Origin: Takakia lepidozioides
Taxonomy: Eukaryota; Streptophyta; Takakiopsida; Takakiales; Takakiaceae
Length of the DNA stretch: 60,000 nt
Reading direction: 5' to 3'
Assembly: GCA_030704615.1 (NCBI GenBank)
Contig: CM060731.1
Coordinates: forward strand, 69,484,756-69,544,755
Part shown: positions 11,964 through 21,328 of the stretch, in pieces
Layout: each line of letters starts with the position of its first letter
Numbering within the stretch: the first letter of the stretch is position 1
The notes under the pieces: generated by a model
What the model was told of the DNA's origin: nothing
What the model saw: the letters and a program-made list of their open reading frames with translations, nothing else
The model's database searches: none
Position numbers and translations under genes: made by a program

Positions 11964-13108
11964 GGAACCAAACCAATCGGGTCTGGCTACTGATATAAGC
12001 AGTGTAATCACAGACACTTCCGTTCAAGACAATATGCCATCTTGCGGCAGGAGCTACAGATTTCCACCCGAAGCTCCATTTTGTAGTAGTCGTGTGATGA
12101 TATGGAGGTTGTTAGCTCTAGTTTGTGCTCTTTGGCACTGGACAAGACTCTGTTGGTGCTCTCCCATGTATGAATAGTAGAGGTTTTGGCCATACAGTTC
12201 AATTTTACTTGTCAATGGAATAGAGATTCCATAGATTACATGGGAAGCGGGTTGTCGAGTGTTTGTAGTGGTCAACAGGGGCCCAAACCCACCACAGTGT
12301 GAGCTTAAGTGACTGCACGGCTGAAGGTAACAGCTTCTCAGTCAGTTTATTCTAGACCAATGTTCCTGCTAGGATTGTCACTTTAAGGTAACAGCTGCTC
12401 AGACAGTTTATTCTAGACCAATGTTGCCGCTAGGATTGTCACAACGGTGGCAAGGCCAACCCGATCCCCCAACGGAGTCTTTACTCTACAAAGGCAGGGG
12501 TCCGGTGTCCAGTCTATAATATCCCATGTTTCAGGAAATGACATCATATCCAATAGTGGTTGCTGCCAAGGAATTGCCAAAGACAGGCACATGACCCTAC
12601 AAATCACGAGGCCGTGAAGCCCATGAAGCCTGATTCATTTTATGTTTCTCTTCAGTGGTACTCAGTTACAAGATTTGAAAACATGTCTGCGAATCTGCTG
12701 CAAGACAACTTTCCATTTCCATCGTGAGTGCACACACGTGCCTAGCGAAATTTCTCTTCACACCTAGAGTTTTCATGTAAGGATTCATGTCCACATTCAT
12801 AAAACAATCTCTTCTGCAAGAGACCAATTTCCAATTCGGGTTACAGATCCAGTGCTTGTTCTCATACAATTATGAGCACTAAGCCACACCTTAATGCCGT
12901 ACAGGCAATAATATCATCTAGGAAACAGAATTTGACACAGGTTTCTGATGTCAAGCAACTGTAAAAACACAAGATGATTTCTTCACATATTACAAAAGTT
13001 TTGCAGAAGAGCATTTACAGACAACACCGCAAGTCTCTTGTTTCTGAACTACCCCTAGGAATTGAGGCTACACTAGAATGCCCACTGTCAAATATACAAT
13101 GTAAGTAA
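11964..13108. other. Convergent 3' flanks of MSH7 and the SRC2-like gene
   Basis: Presumed 3' UTRs of the two converging genes; no further gene is seen. A sequence of about 50 bp is repeated nearly unchanged in tandem: GGTAACAGCT(T/G)CTCAG...TTTATTCTAGACCAATGTT...GCTAGGATTGTCAC occurs at about 12326-12382 and again at about 12388-12442. Confidence 0.5.
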
Positions 13109-14146
13109 CTACATGCCCCCACAGCCTCCTCCACCACAACCCCCTCCACCGCCACAGCCGCCACCACCACCAAAGCCCCCTCCCCCTCCAAGTGCCTCTC
13201 CAAGTAACAATCCTCCAAGAGCTCCGCCCAGCAGACCAGTGCCCATACCACCACCAAAAAGTCCACTTCTTCTGGGAGCAGGTTGAGGTGCAGCTGCATA
13301 AGCTCCTGCTGGTTGGTAATAGGGAGCAGGCTGGTAGTAGGGAGCAGATCCTTGTCCTGGGTATTGTGAATAACCCTGTTGCGGATATTGACTACCCCCT
13401 GCCTGATTGTAGCCACCAGGATAACCTGCTGGGTATGCTGTTACTGGCTCATTCCCTTTGCCTGCCCCAGACTGAACTCCATGTTGACCAGTATTTGCTG
13501 CTGGGGCAGAGACCAAATCTCCGAATTTTACAGAAAGGTTCAACACCCCTTGGACACGACCAGATGGCCTGCGAATCTGCATAGAAAAAATCATTGAAAG
13601 GGTTATAGTCCACAATGAATTGTACTGAAGTCCCTACTGCTAGTCGGAATGAACAATGAGGAACATGGAAAAGACAGAATAATCAAATGCAACTACTCCA
13701 AGACCATTACATCCAGAAACAATCTTAACATCCGATCAACCCCAGTTTCTTTCATCTCTCCCCAACAAGAAAGAGACTTCAATTACCTGATAAGACAAGG
13801 CCTTTGCCTCTTGTGATCCTCTCCCATCCTTCCCTTTCCCTCCTGGCAGGTCGGATAGAGGCACAGACACAGTCCCCACGTGCTTAGGTCCTAAAGAAGC
13901 ATGGTGGTAGATGTCTATTGTGAGGATCACATTCCCCTGCTCAACGGCACGCTCCTCAGCGGTAAGTCTCAGTGTTGAGTTCCAGCGAGGGTTCACACCT
14001 CCATTTGGATCCGCTGGTGTAGAGACCTTCATGTTAGGATATATCCAAGCCACAGCATATGGACTCATCTTTCCACCAAAACTCTTAACATTTTTCAAGT
14101 CTTGCGCTGAGAGTATCGTCACTAGCACCTCCCGCTGATCCATCAT
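13109..14146 (-). CDS. SRC2-like C2-domain protein, Gly/Tyr/Pro-rich tail
   Basis: Two coding exons on the reverse strand (14146-13787 and 13576-13109) join in frame at a CAG|gtaatt donor and a tatgcag acceptor to give 275 residues. Residues 3-120 form a single C2 domain (LVTILSAQDLKNV, SPYAVAWIYP, NPRWNSTLRLTAEE, VPLSDL). C2 domains bind membranes, often with calcium. The rest is rich in Tyr, Pro, Gln and Gly, ending in a Gly/Leu stretch that could enter a membrane and a Gly-Cys tail. This layout matches plant SRC2 (cold-regulated) proteins, linked to ER-to-vacuole traffic and RBOH regulation. The start was set at the ATG-ATG pair at 14146 because a splice acceptor (gatttcag) lies just upstream; codons before it would be intronic. 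A 5' UTR exon seems to end at 14393 (CTCAAG|gtagca). Confidence 0.9.
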
Positions 14147-15310
14147 CAATCGCCTTCCTGAAATCATTCATAAACGAGTAACCACATCATCATCTCTTAA
14201 TCGTAGTGGCTTTGAATGTAAACTGAACAACACAGACTGGGATCTAAGATTCTACTCTCCTTGCCGAAACCCCAAGCTATTTCTGAATCCAGAAACCTTC
14301 CAGACGCCGGCAAGTCTTCCCAATCAACTAGAACACACAGATCACACGCACACACAGAGAGAAGATGATGATGATGATGACGATGATGCTACCTTGAGCA
14401 GGCGATAAACCGCTTCTGCTGCAAGGCTTTCCGAGTCCAACCAACAGCGACAAAAATCTCTTCCAATCCTCACCTCACTCCCACACCGTTGTACGTGCGA
14501 GAAGGGGTCCCAAAGTCAAGCACGAAATAAGGTTCCCTGATACAAACAAGTCTGAGAAAGAGTCTCTTGTCTCTACAAACCGTCACACGATCAACCAGCG
14601 TGAATGATCCGATCTCGTCGCACTTCGCTGCAGGGAAAGATATGTATCGAGTATCAGCAGCCCATACAGAGCAAATACGGGGAAGATTGCCGACGGCAGG
14701 GAGGACGCGGAAGGCCTGGCGGGCGTGTACAGGGATCACACCGCCCTCCTCGAAACTTCCTTGCAACCCTCGCCTCTCCTAATGTTATGTTATTGCATGT
14801 GAAACAAACCCTGAGCGTGTTGCAAATAGCAAATCTCGAGAACGATCACAAAAAAGGAAGATTTGGGTTTACAGTAAGAGCGAAAACCCACAGAAACCCA
14901 CCACTTTTTTTTTTCTAGAACATGCGGGCACTCGCACATGACACGTTTTGAGTCTATCGTGAGCTTTGTTTCTACAACCGTCTATTTTGTTTGATTCACT
15001 CAGTCTTTGACATACCCCCATTTCTCGCCCAACTACGTGCGTGCACACCACTCCACTCTACAAGTGTCTGCAGATGGCTGACACTTGTTCATTTTATATG
15101 CGCCACTCCACTCTATACGTGTCTGCGGCCGGTGGTGGTGCTTCCTAATTTAATTTGTACTTTTTTTCTGAAATATATATATATTTTAAATAATTGTATT
15201 TGACCACTCGCTAAGAGCGGTACTTATTTTGTAAGCTCACCCCATTGACCTTCCGAGATTTGGGACCCTTATTTATTTATGAATAGTGGAATGCTGCAAG
15301 AATTGAGGGC
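14147..15310. other. 5' leader intron and upstream region of the SRC2-like gene
   Basis: The intron between the 5' UTR exon (ending near 14393) and the coding exon begins this stretch and contains an ATG/ATC triplet run (14363-14387). Further out I see no gene; short open frames on both strands have no recognisable motif. Confidence 0.4.
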
Positions 15311-15314
15311 TTGA

Positions 15315-15378
15315 CGCCAAGGGCTCCGCCCTCGGCGAAGGCCCGAAAATCCAAGAAGGCCCCACAAGAGGGGCCTTC
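15315..15378. repeat. Two consecutive GC-rich hairpins
   Basis: CGCCAAGGGC / GCCCTCGGCG (15315-15337) pairs over 10 bases with one mismatch and a 3-base loop. GAAGGCCCC (15355-15363) pairs perfectly with GGGGCCTTC (15370-15378) across a 6-base loop. The surrounding DNA is AT-rich, so these stems stand out. They look like part of a decayed mobile element rather than a terminator. Confidence 0.5.
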
Positions 15379-16285
15379 CACTGCCTAAAGAAATGTGTAT
15401 TTTCAAGAAATTCAGCAGGGCAAGTTATACATTTCAATGAGCCTTGGAATGTATTAGGGATCTTTCGGCAGGGAGAATGTACCATGATGGATTCTGCTTT
15501 TTAAGTGCACGTCAGCTTTTTTTTCAAGAAATTTGGAAAACAACAAGATTGGCTACAGAGTTTTGCAAAAAATAGCCGTGCATTCTGTTCATCCACTAAA
15601 ATTAGGATAGAATCATCCACCTTTGTACTTCAATCCATTTATATCATCCATATTTGGTGAATTCATCCATAATTTATCTTTTATTTGGAGAAGTTTGGCA
15701 ATTTCATCCATGAAAAATGCAGAATTTGTGACAGAATATTCCATTTTATTTTTGAGGTCGAAATCTGGCGAAAATTTACCAATAAGAAAAGTGCTGGTGC
15801 ACGTTGAATGTGATCGGAAGGAAAATGGTTGGCAGTTCTTTACTCTAACATATCATATGAGTCTTAGCAAAATGGCCCACATAATGCATCAGACCGGGAA
15901 AATTTTAAGCAAAACTTAGTTTAACCCTTAATTTCCCAAGCCCTTTTTGGAGTTCTTAACAATTTTGGGTACCCAGCTGCAGTAAATTGCCCACAGAAAC
16001 CTACCAAAAATCATCCATAGATTCCAGCCATATAGAAGTGGGCCCAGCTCATTTATGCACAACATATAAAAAAATGAGTCAATTCCACCGTGGGAATTGT
16101 GAGATTATAACATTGGCTCGACCCTCAAATTTCAGGTCTAAGAGGAGAAGTGGGAAAAAAATATGTTTGACCAAATCAATACCCGGCTTTATCCAATTTT
16201 GCTTGCCCCAAGAGCCACCATTTCCAAATCCACATCGGACCCCTCTAAATTGCAGATTTTTTCACTTATGGTTGCTTTGTATGTA
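15379..16285. other. AT-rich intergenic DNA, no gene seen
   Basis: Open frames up to about 99 codons occur on both strands, but none shows a domain, composition or splice context that would support a gene. Confidence 0.35.
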
Positions 16286-16294
16286 ATTACGTAG

Positions 16295-16772
16295 GCTTCT
16301 GATTGTTGAATAATTGGGAGTTTAAGGCTCACGTGTGAGCCAAGCGGCCCATGCACTGACGTCGCGCGCCCCCGAGTGGCCCCGCCACGATCCATGACCC
16401 GGCCCGGTAGGTCTGCCGCCAGGTATGGTCTGCCGCGAGACTCAGCCCGGGTGGGTCTGCCCCGAGGTATGGTATGCCGCGAGGTAGGGTGGCCCTAGGC
16501 AGCATTGGAGTTGACTGCCTGTTTTCTAGGTTAAGAGATTAAAAAAATGCTAGGGTAATAGCAAGCATTGGGTAGTGTGGTGGTTGGGTGCATTGAATGG
16601 TATCTATGAGGATGTGGGTTAAACTCCTCGAGAAGACCCGACCCTACCTGTCAACAGACCCTGAGCAGAGCGACCCGCGGGGTGGTCGCGGGGTGCCCGA
16701 TATCCGTGCATGGGGCCCGCTGCTTGGCTCACACGTGAGCCTTAAATTCCCAATTATTCAAAAATGAGAGGC
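16295..16772. mobile_element. Non-autonomous inverted-repeat element 1 (Mutator-like MITE)
   Basis: A 478-bp element bounded by inverted repeats of about 60 bp. They start GCTTCTGATTGTTGAATAAT on the left and, read inwards from the right end, GCCTCTCATTTTTGAATAAT. Both continue into GGGANTTTAAGGCTCAC. The inner part holds a near-palindrome, GGCTCACGTGTGAGCC. The flanks ATTACGTAG (16286-16294) and ATTACATAG (16773-16781) form a 9-bp target-site duplication with one change. Nine-base duplications are typical of Mutator-like elements. No transposase is encoded, so it would need one in trans. Inside are four GGTCTGCCNC/GGTATGCCGC-type repeats (16408-16490) and a tRNA-like segment (16570-16627). 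Confidence 0.85.
16570..16627 (+). repeat. tRNA-like segment inside inverted-repeat element 1
   Basis: GGGTAGTGTGGTGGTTGGG resembles the 5' half and A box of a Leu/Ser-type tRNA or a tRNA-derived SINE. GGGTTAAACTCC at about 16616-16627 sits where a B box is expected. A sister sequence is found in the neighbouring element on the reverse strand. Confidence 0.45.
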
Positions 16773-17194
16773 ATTACATAGGGATTAAAATCTAAAAATT
16801 GACAAGGAAAATGTGCCTCCAAACTTAATGAAGTACTTTTTTTTCTACAAAATTTCTAAAACCCGGCGGTGGATGTGTGTATGTAATGCTCACACACCAC
16901 AAGGTGAAGTGGTTTCTACAATTTTTTTAACTTTTACTAACTTTATTGATTTACATTTTGGGCCTGTTTACCCACCACGTCAGCAGTCAACAAGCCCCAA
17001 AATCTGACATAGTTACCTTATATATTTTCTGTAGCCTCTCATTTTTTAATAATAGGGTCATGAATGCACGGGCGGCCCCCGCCAGTACGGCCCTTGGGGT
17101 GAGCTCATAAGCCCACCGCCCATTCACCGGGTCGGCTATATTTTGAAATTTTTCTAAGTCCTTGTTCATCTACCGTGGCGGACTTTCTAGCGGA

Positions 17195-17385
17195 CTGGGC
17201 AAACTCTCCAACAGACCGACTCCAACCCTCTAGCAGACAGGCAGACAGACCCTCCAGCAGACCGGCACCCCTACAGTAGACCGGGCAGACCCCCTCCAGC
17301 AGACCGGCAGACCCTCCAAGCAGACCCCCCTCCAGCAGACGGGCTTATACCCCCCTCCAGCAGACCTCCATCAGACCGGCAGACC
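17195..17385. repeat. Array of CAGACCGGCAGACC-type short repeats
   Basis: Irregular tandem copies of CTCCAGCAGACC(GGCAGACC) fill this stretch inside element 2. The same word, as its complement GGTCTGCCG, recurs inside element 1, which supports common ancestry of the two elements. Confidence 0.75.
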
Positions 17386-17386
17386 C

Positions 17387-17454
17387 TTCGACAAAATATA
17401 TATTTAATGACACACATTACTTCGACAAATTATATATTTAATGACACACATTAC
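17387..17454. repeat. 34-bp tandem duplication
   Basis: Units 17387-17420 and 17421-17454 (TTCGACAAA...CACACATTAC) differ at one base. Confidence 0.9.
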
Positions 17455-17471
17455 TGCCGCAATACAACCCG

Positions 17472-17537
17472 ACAAGATTTGAAAATTGCACCTTGTATTT
17501 ATAATACATTGCTCTTAACCACCACACTACCCACCAC
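17472..17537 (-). repeat. tRNA-like segment inside inverted-repeat element 2
   Basis: On the reverse strand the sequence reads GGGTAGTGTGGTGGTTAAGA, close to the D-arm and A box of Leu/Ser-type tRNAs. About 35 bases on is a degenerate B box (TTTTCAAATCTT). It shares its first 16 bases with the tRNA-like segment of element 1. Confidence 0.5.
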
Positions 17538-17733
17538 TTTCTGTAAACAATTGCAATAACTAATGTTTTATGTGCATATTGTGGGCCCCAGCAGACCGCT
17601 TGTCGGGCAGACCCATGGTCCGGGTAGGGGCGCTTCTACCCTCAATGACCCCTCTGCCACACGCGGGCCCCACCGCAACCACACACGCGGGCATTCATGA
17701 CCCTATTATTGTTAAATGAGAAGCTTTTCTGTA

Positions 17734-18768
17734 GGTAGTAGCTTTTGTTTCTTCTTAATTTTTCTATTTGCATTATATTCAATATAAGTACTTTGCCATA
17801 AAAGCTTTAGGAGTGGGCCCTATCAGAGGAGATTTGCTGAAATTAGGTGGAAGTGGAAATTCAGAGCGACCCAAGGTCGCTTGGGCAATTAAGGGTTAAA
17901 CTTTGGACCACTGTTTCTTCATCACTTTGGGTATCTGCAATGATTTAGTGGCACAAATGATAAATCCAGTGTTACTATCTGAACCCTTAACCCTTAAACA
18001 CCCAGTGCTAGTTTGACTTTTTCAAAAAATAGGACCCCTGCAGTGAAAATATGTTGTAATTTTGAGAAATTTGACTTTTTAATTTATTTGTTGAATGTGG
18101 GGCCATTGGAGAAATATATCAATTTTGGTAGTTTTCCCAAAATTTGAGTGACGGCATGAACTCAGATTGAGGCAAAATTAGTAGGGCTTTGTCCCCTTGG
18201 GATCCCTCATCCAAGAAGCCAAAAACAATCCAATTTGGCCAAGGCCTTTGGTGTTGCCACTTGGTCAAACTTGGGCAAATCCCTTCACAATGACCCTCAC
18301 ACACACACGTGTGGATAAATCTTAGAAGAAAACAAGACTAGACTTAACCTTCATGAAAACCTGACCCCCCTCTTGCGTGATGAGACAACTTTGTTTTTAC
18401 TCGAATTAGGGCAATCAATTCCCCAATCATGGGAGTGCACGACAAGGGCCAATGTATGGCACTAATTTCATAAAAATTGAAGCAGATCTAGAATTGAACT
18501 GGAGATGAGATATGGGAGGCACGTCCCTCATTTATGTTGTATGCAAGACATAAGCATTTACCATATTGGTGTCCAAGAGAAAGAAAAAAACTCTACGTCA
18601 CCATTTGTGGGTCTTCAATTGGTGTGCTATATGCCCCACACAACCGATCATGTACGTCAACACACCTCACGCACGCCCGGTATTGTACACGCATAGGCAC
18701 CGAGGGGATAGCCACACTATAGTTGCCCACAAAATCGTCTCACTATCTCTTGCGAATTAGTCCCAAAC
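17734..18768. other. AT-rich intergenic DNA, no gene seen
   Basis: No open frame with recognisable features. A reverse-strand frame near 18119-18304 and overlapping forward frames near 18505-18760 lack any motif and look like chance. Confidence 0.35.
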
Positions 18769-18774
18769 GTAAGT

Positions 18775-18872
18775 CGAGCTACAAGCAGCTGATATGAGGA
18801 GCACTCCAGGCTTTTTATCCCACCACAACACAACAGCTACCTGCCTTGAAGAGTGCATCTTGACTCCGAGGT
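18775..18872 (-). pseudogene. piggyBac-like transposase fragment
   Basis: The reverse strand encodes KMHSSRQVAVVLWWDKKPG followed by LLIS, the same peptide block as in the larger piggyBac-like remnant at 28.7-29.7 kb (KMHSSRQVAVALW). At the DNA level the two share CAACAGCTACCTGCCTTGAA and neighbouring bases. Only about 100 bp is present. Confidence 0.6.
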
Positions 18873-18875
18873 GAC

Positions 18876-19190
18876 CAATCGAACTATTTGACCTGTCAAT
18901 GCACCGTGCGATAGCTGGTTCAAGGTGATCGCCATGGAAAAATTGTGTGTTGGGTAGCAAAATCCAGTTGAACCCCCTAACCCTGAATGCCCAAAGCCAA
19001 GAATTCTCCCTCCAGTACTATCATCTTCCCCCATAGCCGAAAATCTTCGAAATCCAAGTCCAATCTTTCCGTTTTTGTCTACCAAATTACTATACTCGCC
19101 AGAGGCTATAAAAGCATCAAGAATTGTAGGACTAGAGTATATTTTGCCAAGTGCTGGGGTTGCGACAACTTGAGGAGCCTCTGGATGCAT
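18876..19190 (-). pseudogene. C-terminal fragment of a beta-lactamase-related (serine hydrolase) protein
   Basis: The reverse-strand frame contains GFGHSGLGGSTGFCYP followed by MAITLNQL. This is the C-terminal HSGLGG block of class C beta-lactamase/esterase-type serine hydrolases, known in plants as the C-terminal domain of certain ABC1-like kinases. The SxxK and YxN active-site regions are absent, and upstream sequence (19200-19500) does not continue the fold in any frame. The end abuts the piggyBac scrap. It could be a single exon of a broken gene; I treat it as a remnant. Confidence 0.6.
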
Positions 19191-19564
19191 GCATGAAGAA
19201 GTGAAAGAAGATATATGAGGACTACAAGGCTGATTACACTGCCAATGGAATTAGTGGGAATGAAAATTCCGCAAAATGTAAGTGATACATGTTTGTTGAC
19301 AATTGGATGCATGAAAGAGCAAATATTTTCAACCATCATCATGGTAGTGCTACAGATGTTGACCCCAATGGTGGGAATGTTGAAGAAGAACCAAAGAAAT
19401 TTAGGTGTTGACATTGATGCAGCACCAAAACTTTTATAACTCCATAGACCCTGACTGGGAAAAAAGGAGAAAAACAAACAACATAAGAAGCAATCAAGGA
19501 GTTTTCTCAACACTCAAAATGACTCCTTGACAATATCAAAGAAACTGAGAATGCAAAATTAGCA

Positions 19565-20313
19565 TTACTCCAACAAATGCTCCGTACAATGTTTGAACTT
19601 GTGAAGAAATTCTATAGGAGGGCACCAAACAGTACCTACTCCTCTAGATTCATCCTCGCTCGATAGTCCTACATAGTGGTTTGGGCACATTTGTTCCATG
19701 TCCCTTATTCTCTTTCGGCTGAATAAAGACTTGGTAATAGAATTTCGTCCCGTACACATTTCCTCAGTGCTTGCGTTATCCCTGGTATTCCAACCTGGAA
19801 GTGTACCTTCACCATTGACATGTGGTCGTGTGCGAGTACTGAATTGTTGTGTTGTAAGCTTCACACCATTCATCTCCCATATTATGTCCTCTGCTACATC
19901 TGCTGCTTCATTTGTTTGCCTTGATGCATGCCCTACGCGACTTCTTTGAATGTTTGCTTGCAAATCACCTTGAGCTTCTTCAATCCAAGAGGTGTTGAAT
20001 GAGTCTTTGTGAGTGATGATGATATTATACAAAATCAAACATGAATGGGTACATATTCCAAATTGCAATCCATTCGTTTTAATAAAATCCTCCACCTTCC
20101 CTTCAGTACGCCAAAAACTCGTTTTATGCACATTCTTGAGCTTGATTGCACAAAATTCCAATTTGTGTGTTGATCCCCAGTAAATCCATCTTTGCTTCCA
20201 ATAAATGGAGCAAACATCAATGGCATGCATTGGTAAGCAACATCACCTAGAAGGGCATAGGGATTCAAGCCACCACTATGGCATACACGGCCAATATGTG
20301 ATTTTCCAAACAT
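19565..20313 (-). pseudogene. PIF/Harbinger (HARBI1-type) transposase, C-terminal fragment
   Basis: On the reverse strand the frame at 20313-20035 reads YALLGDVAYQCMPLMFAPF and later RMCIKRVFGVLKGRWRILLK, the C-terminal DDE region of PIF/Harbinger transposases. After a frameshift near 20040 the next frame continues with CLILYNIIITHKDSF and a polar tail to 19565. The N-terminal half of the nuclease, with the first catalytic Asp, is missing. No terminal inverted repeats or TSD were found around it. Confidence 0.75.
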
Positions 20314-20924
20314 GAATTTGGACCTAAGATTGGAGGGGTGAAGCTACTTGTACAAAAGATTTTTTTAATTTTACAAATAATAAAAATTTAGGGGGATAAA
20401 ATCTGCCAGAAAGAGCCAGTAGTTGAATATCAGGAGCCTGATTTTGCCATCTTGGACCCGCTCAACGTGCCACCTGCTAGACACCCACTTTGCTAACCCT
20501 GCCACCTTGTTATTCTCGCCACATGGGCGCTGAGTAGGATTCACATCAGATGGCCCCTCTGGCGATTTTTGCGACGTGAAAAAAATAACACTGCCACTTA
20601 GGACTGGAGTGTTCTGACCTCCTCAGTGTCTATATCATAGGGTGTGTACAGAGGTTTGGTCTACAGGTCTCAGATTATACACATTCAACTTTCTGACTGG
20701 GATAGTCCCCGTGTGGACACAACCCATCTCCCTCTCTGGCTTCCTGGTCTGTTTCTTATATGTTGAGCACAGATGTGAGTAGCAAACACTAAGGCCTACT
20801 TGACTCACGGAGAAGGGAGGGAGAAGGCTACAGTGAAGATAAGCTTTGGGTTTTTCTAGCATTAATTGGTCGAAGTTCAGTTTCATCCTAGCTACCGAAT
20901 GTCCAGTGAAGGAATAGGCCTATC
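20314..20924. other. No gene seen
   Basis: Intergenic sequence between the Harbinger remnant and the copia element; no motif recognised on either strand. Confidence 0.35.
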
Positions 20925-21152
20925 TGAAAAGAATGAGTTGATCAACTAACTAGAACACCAGAGGTGTGAATACATATACAACGTTTGTCACAGGGATAAG
21001 GAGAGTAGGACCACATGGGCCTTATCGCTAACTGTAATGAAGCTATAATTACTGATGCAAATGGTGGCCAGCTACTATCTAGATTTAAGGAGCGGTGCAT
21101 TAACAAAGGCCTGATCTAGCGGCATCACAACATGGGTGTGTTAATTCCAACA
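20925..21152 (-). repeat. 3' LTR of copia element 1
   Basis: 228 bp, matching 25715-25942 at 222 of 228 positions by direct comparison. In element orientation it begins TGTTGGAATTAACACACCC and ends CATTCTTTTCA. Confidence 0.95.
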
Positions 21153-21328
21153 CCTCCTCTCACACCCATCCTCCTCTCAATACTGAACTACTCGCTTGAG
21201 GTGCTCAGCCTGCTAAGAGAGACAACACCTAGCTTCTCTCTAAGTCCTTCAAATTTCACTCTCCCCAAAGGTTTAGTCAGGATATCTGCTATTTGATCCC
21301 CGGTTGATACATGTGCAAGATCCACCAT

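Larger units (their letters stand above)
17034..17724. mobile_element. Non-autonomous inverted-repeat element 2 (Mutator-like MITE)
   Basis: A 691-bp element with inverted ends. The left end is GCCTCTCATTTTTTAATAAT and the right end, read inwards, is GCTTCTCATTTAACAATAAT; both continue AGGGTCATGAATGC. The flanks TTTTCTGTA at 17025-17033 and 17725-17733 are a perfect 9-bp target-site duplication. The outer end motif is shared with element 1 some 260 bp away, so they belong to one family. The interior carries a CGGCAGACC-type array, a 34-bp tandem duplication and a reverse-strand tRNA-like segment. There is no coding capacity. Confidence 0.9.

Noticed and set aside
13192-13584. 130-codon forward open frame
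   Set aside because: It is antisense to the Gly/Tyr-rich exon of the SRC2-like gene; low-complexity sense sequence often leaves long antisense frames.
17387-17454. CRISPR-like direct repeats
   Set aside because: Only two adjacent 34-bp copies without spacers inside a plant transposable element; this is a simple tandem duplication.
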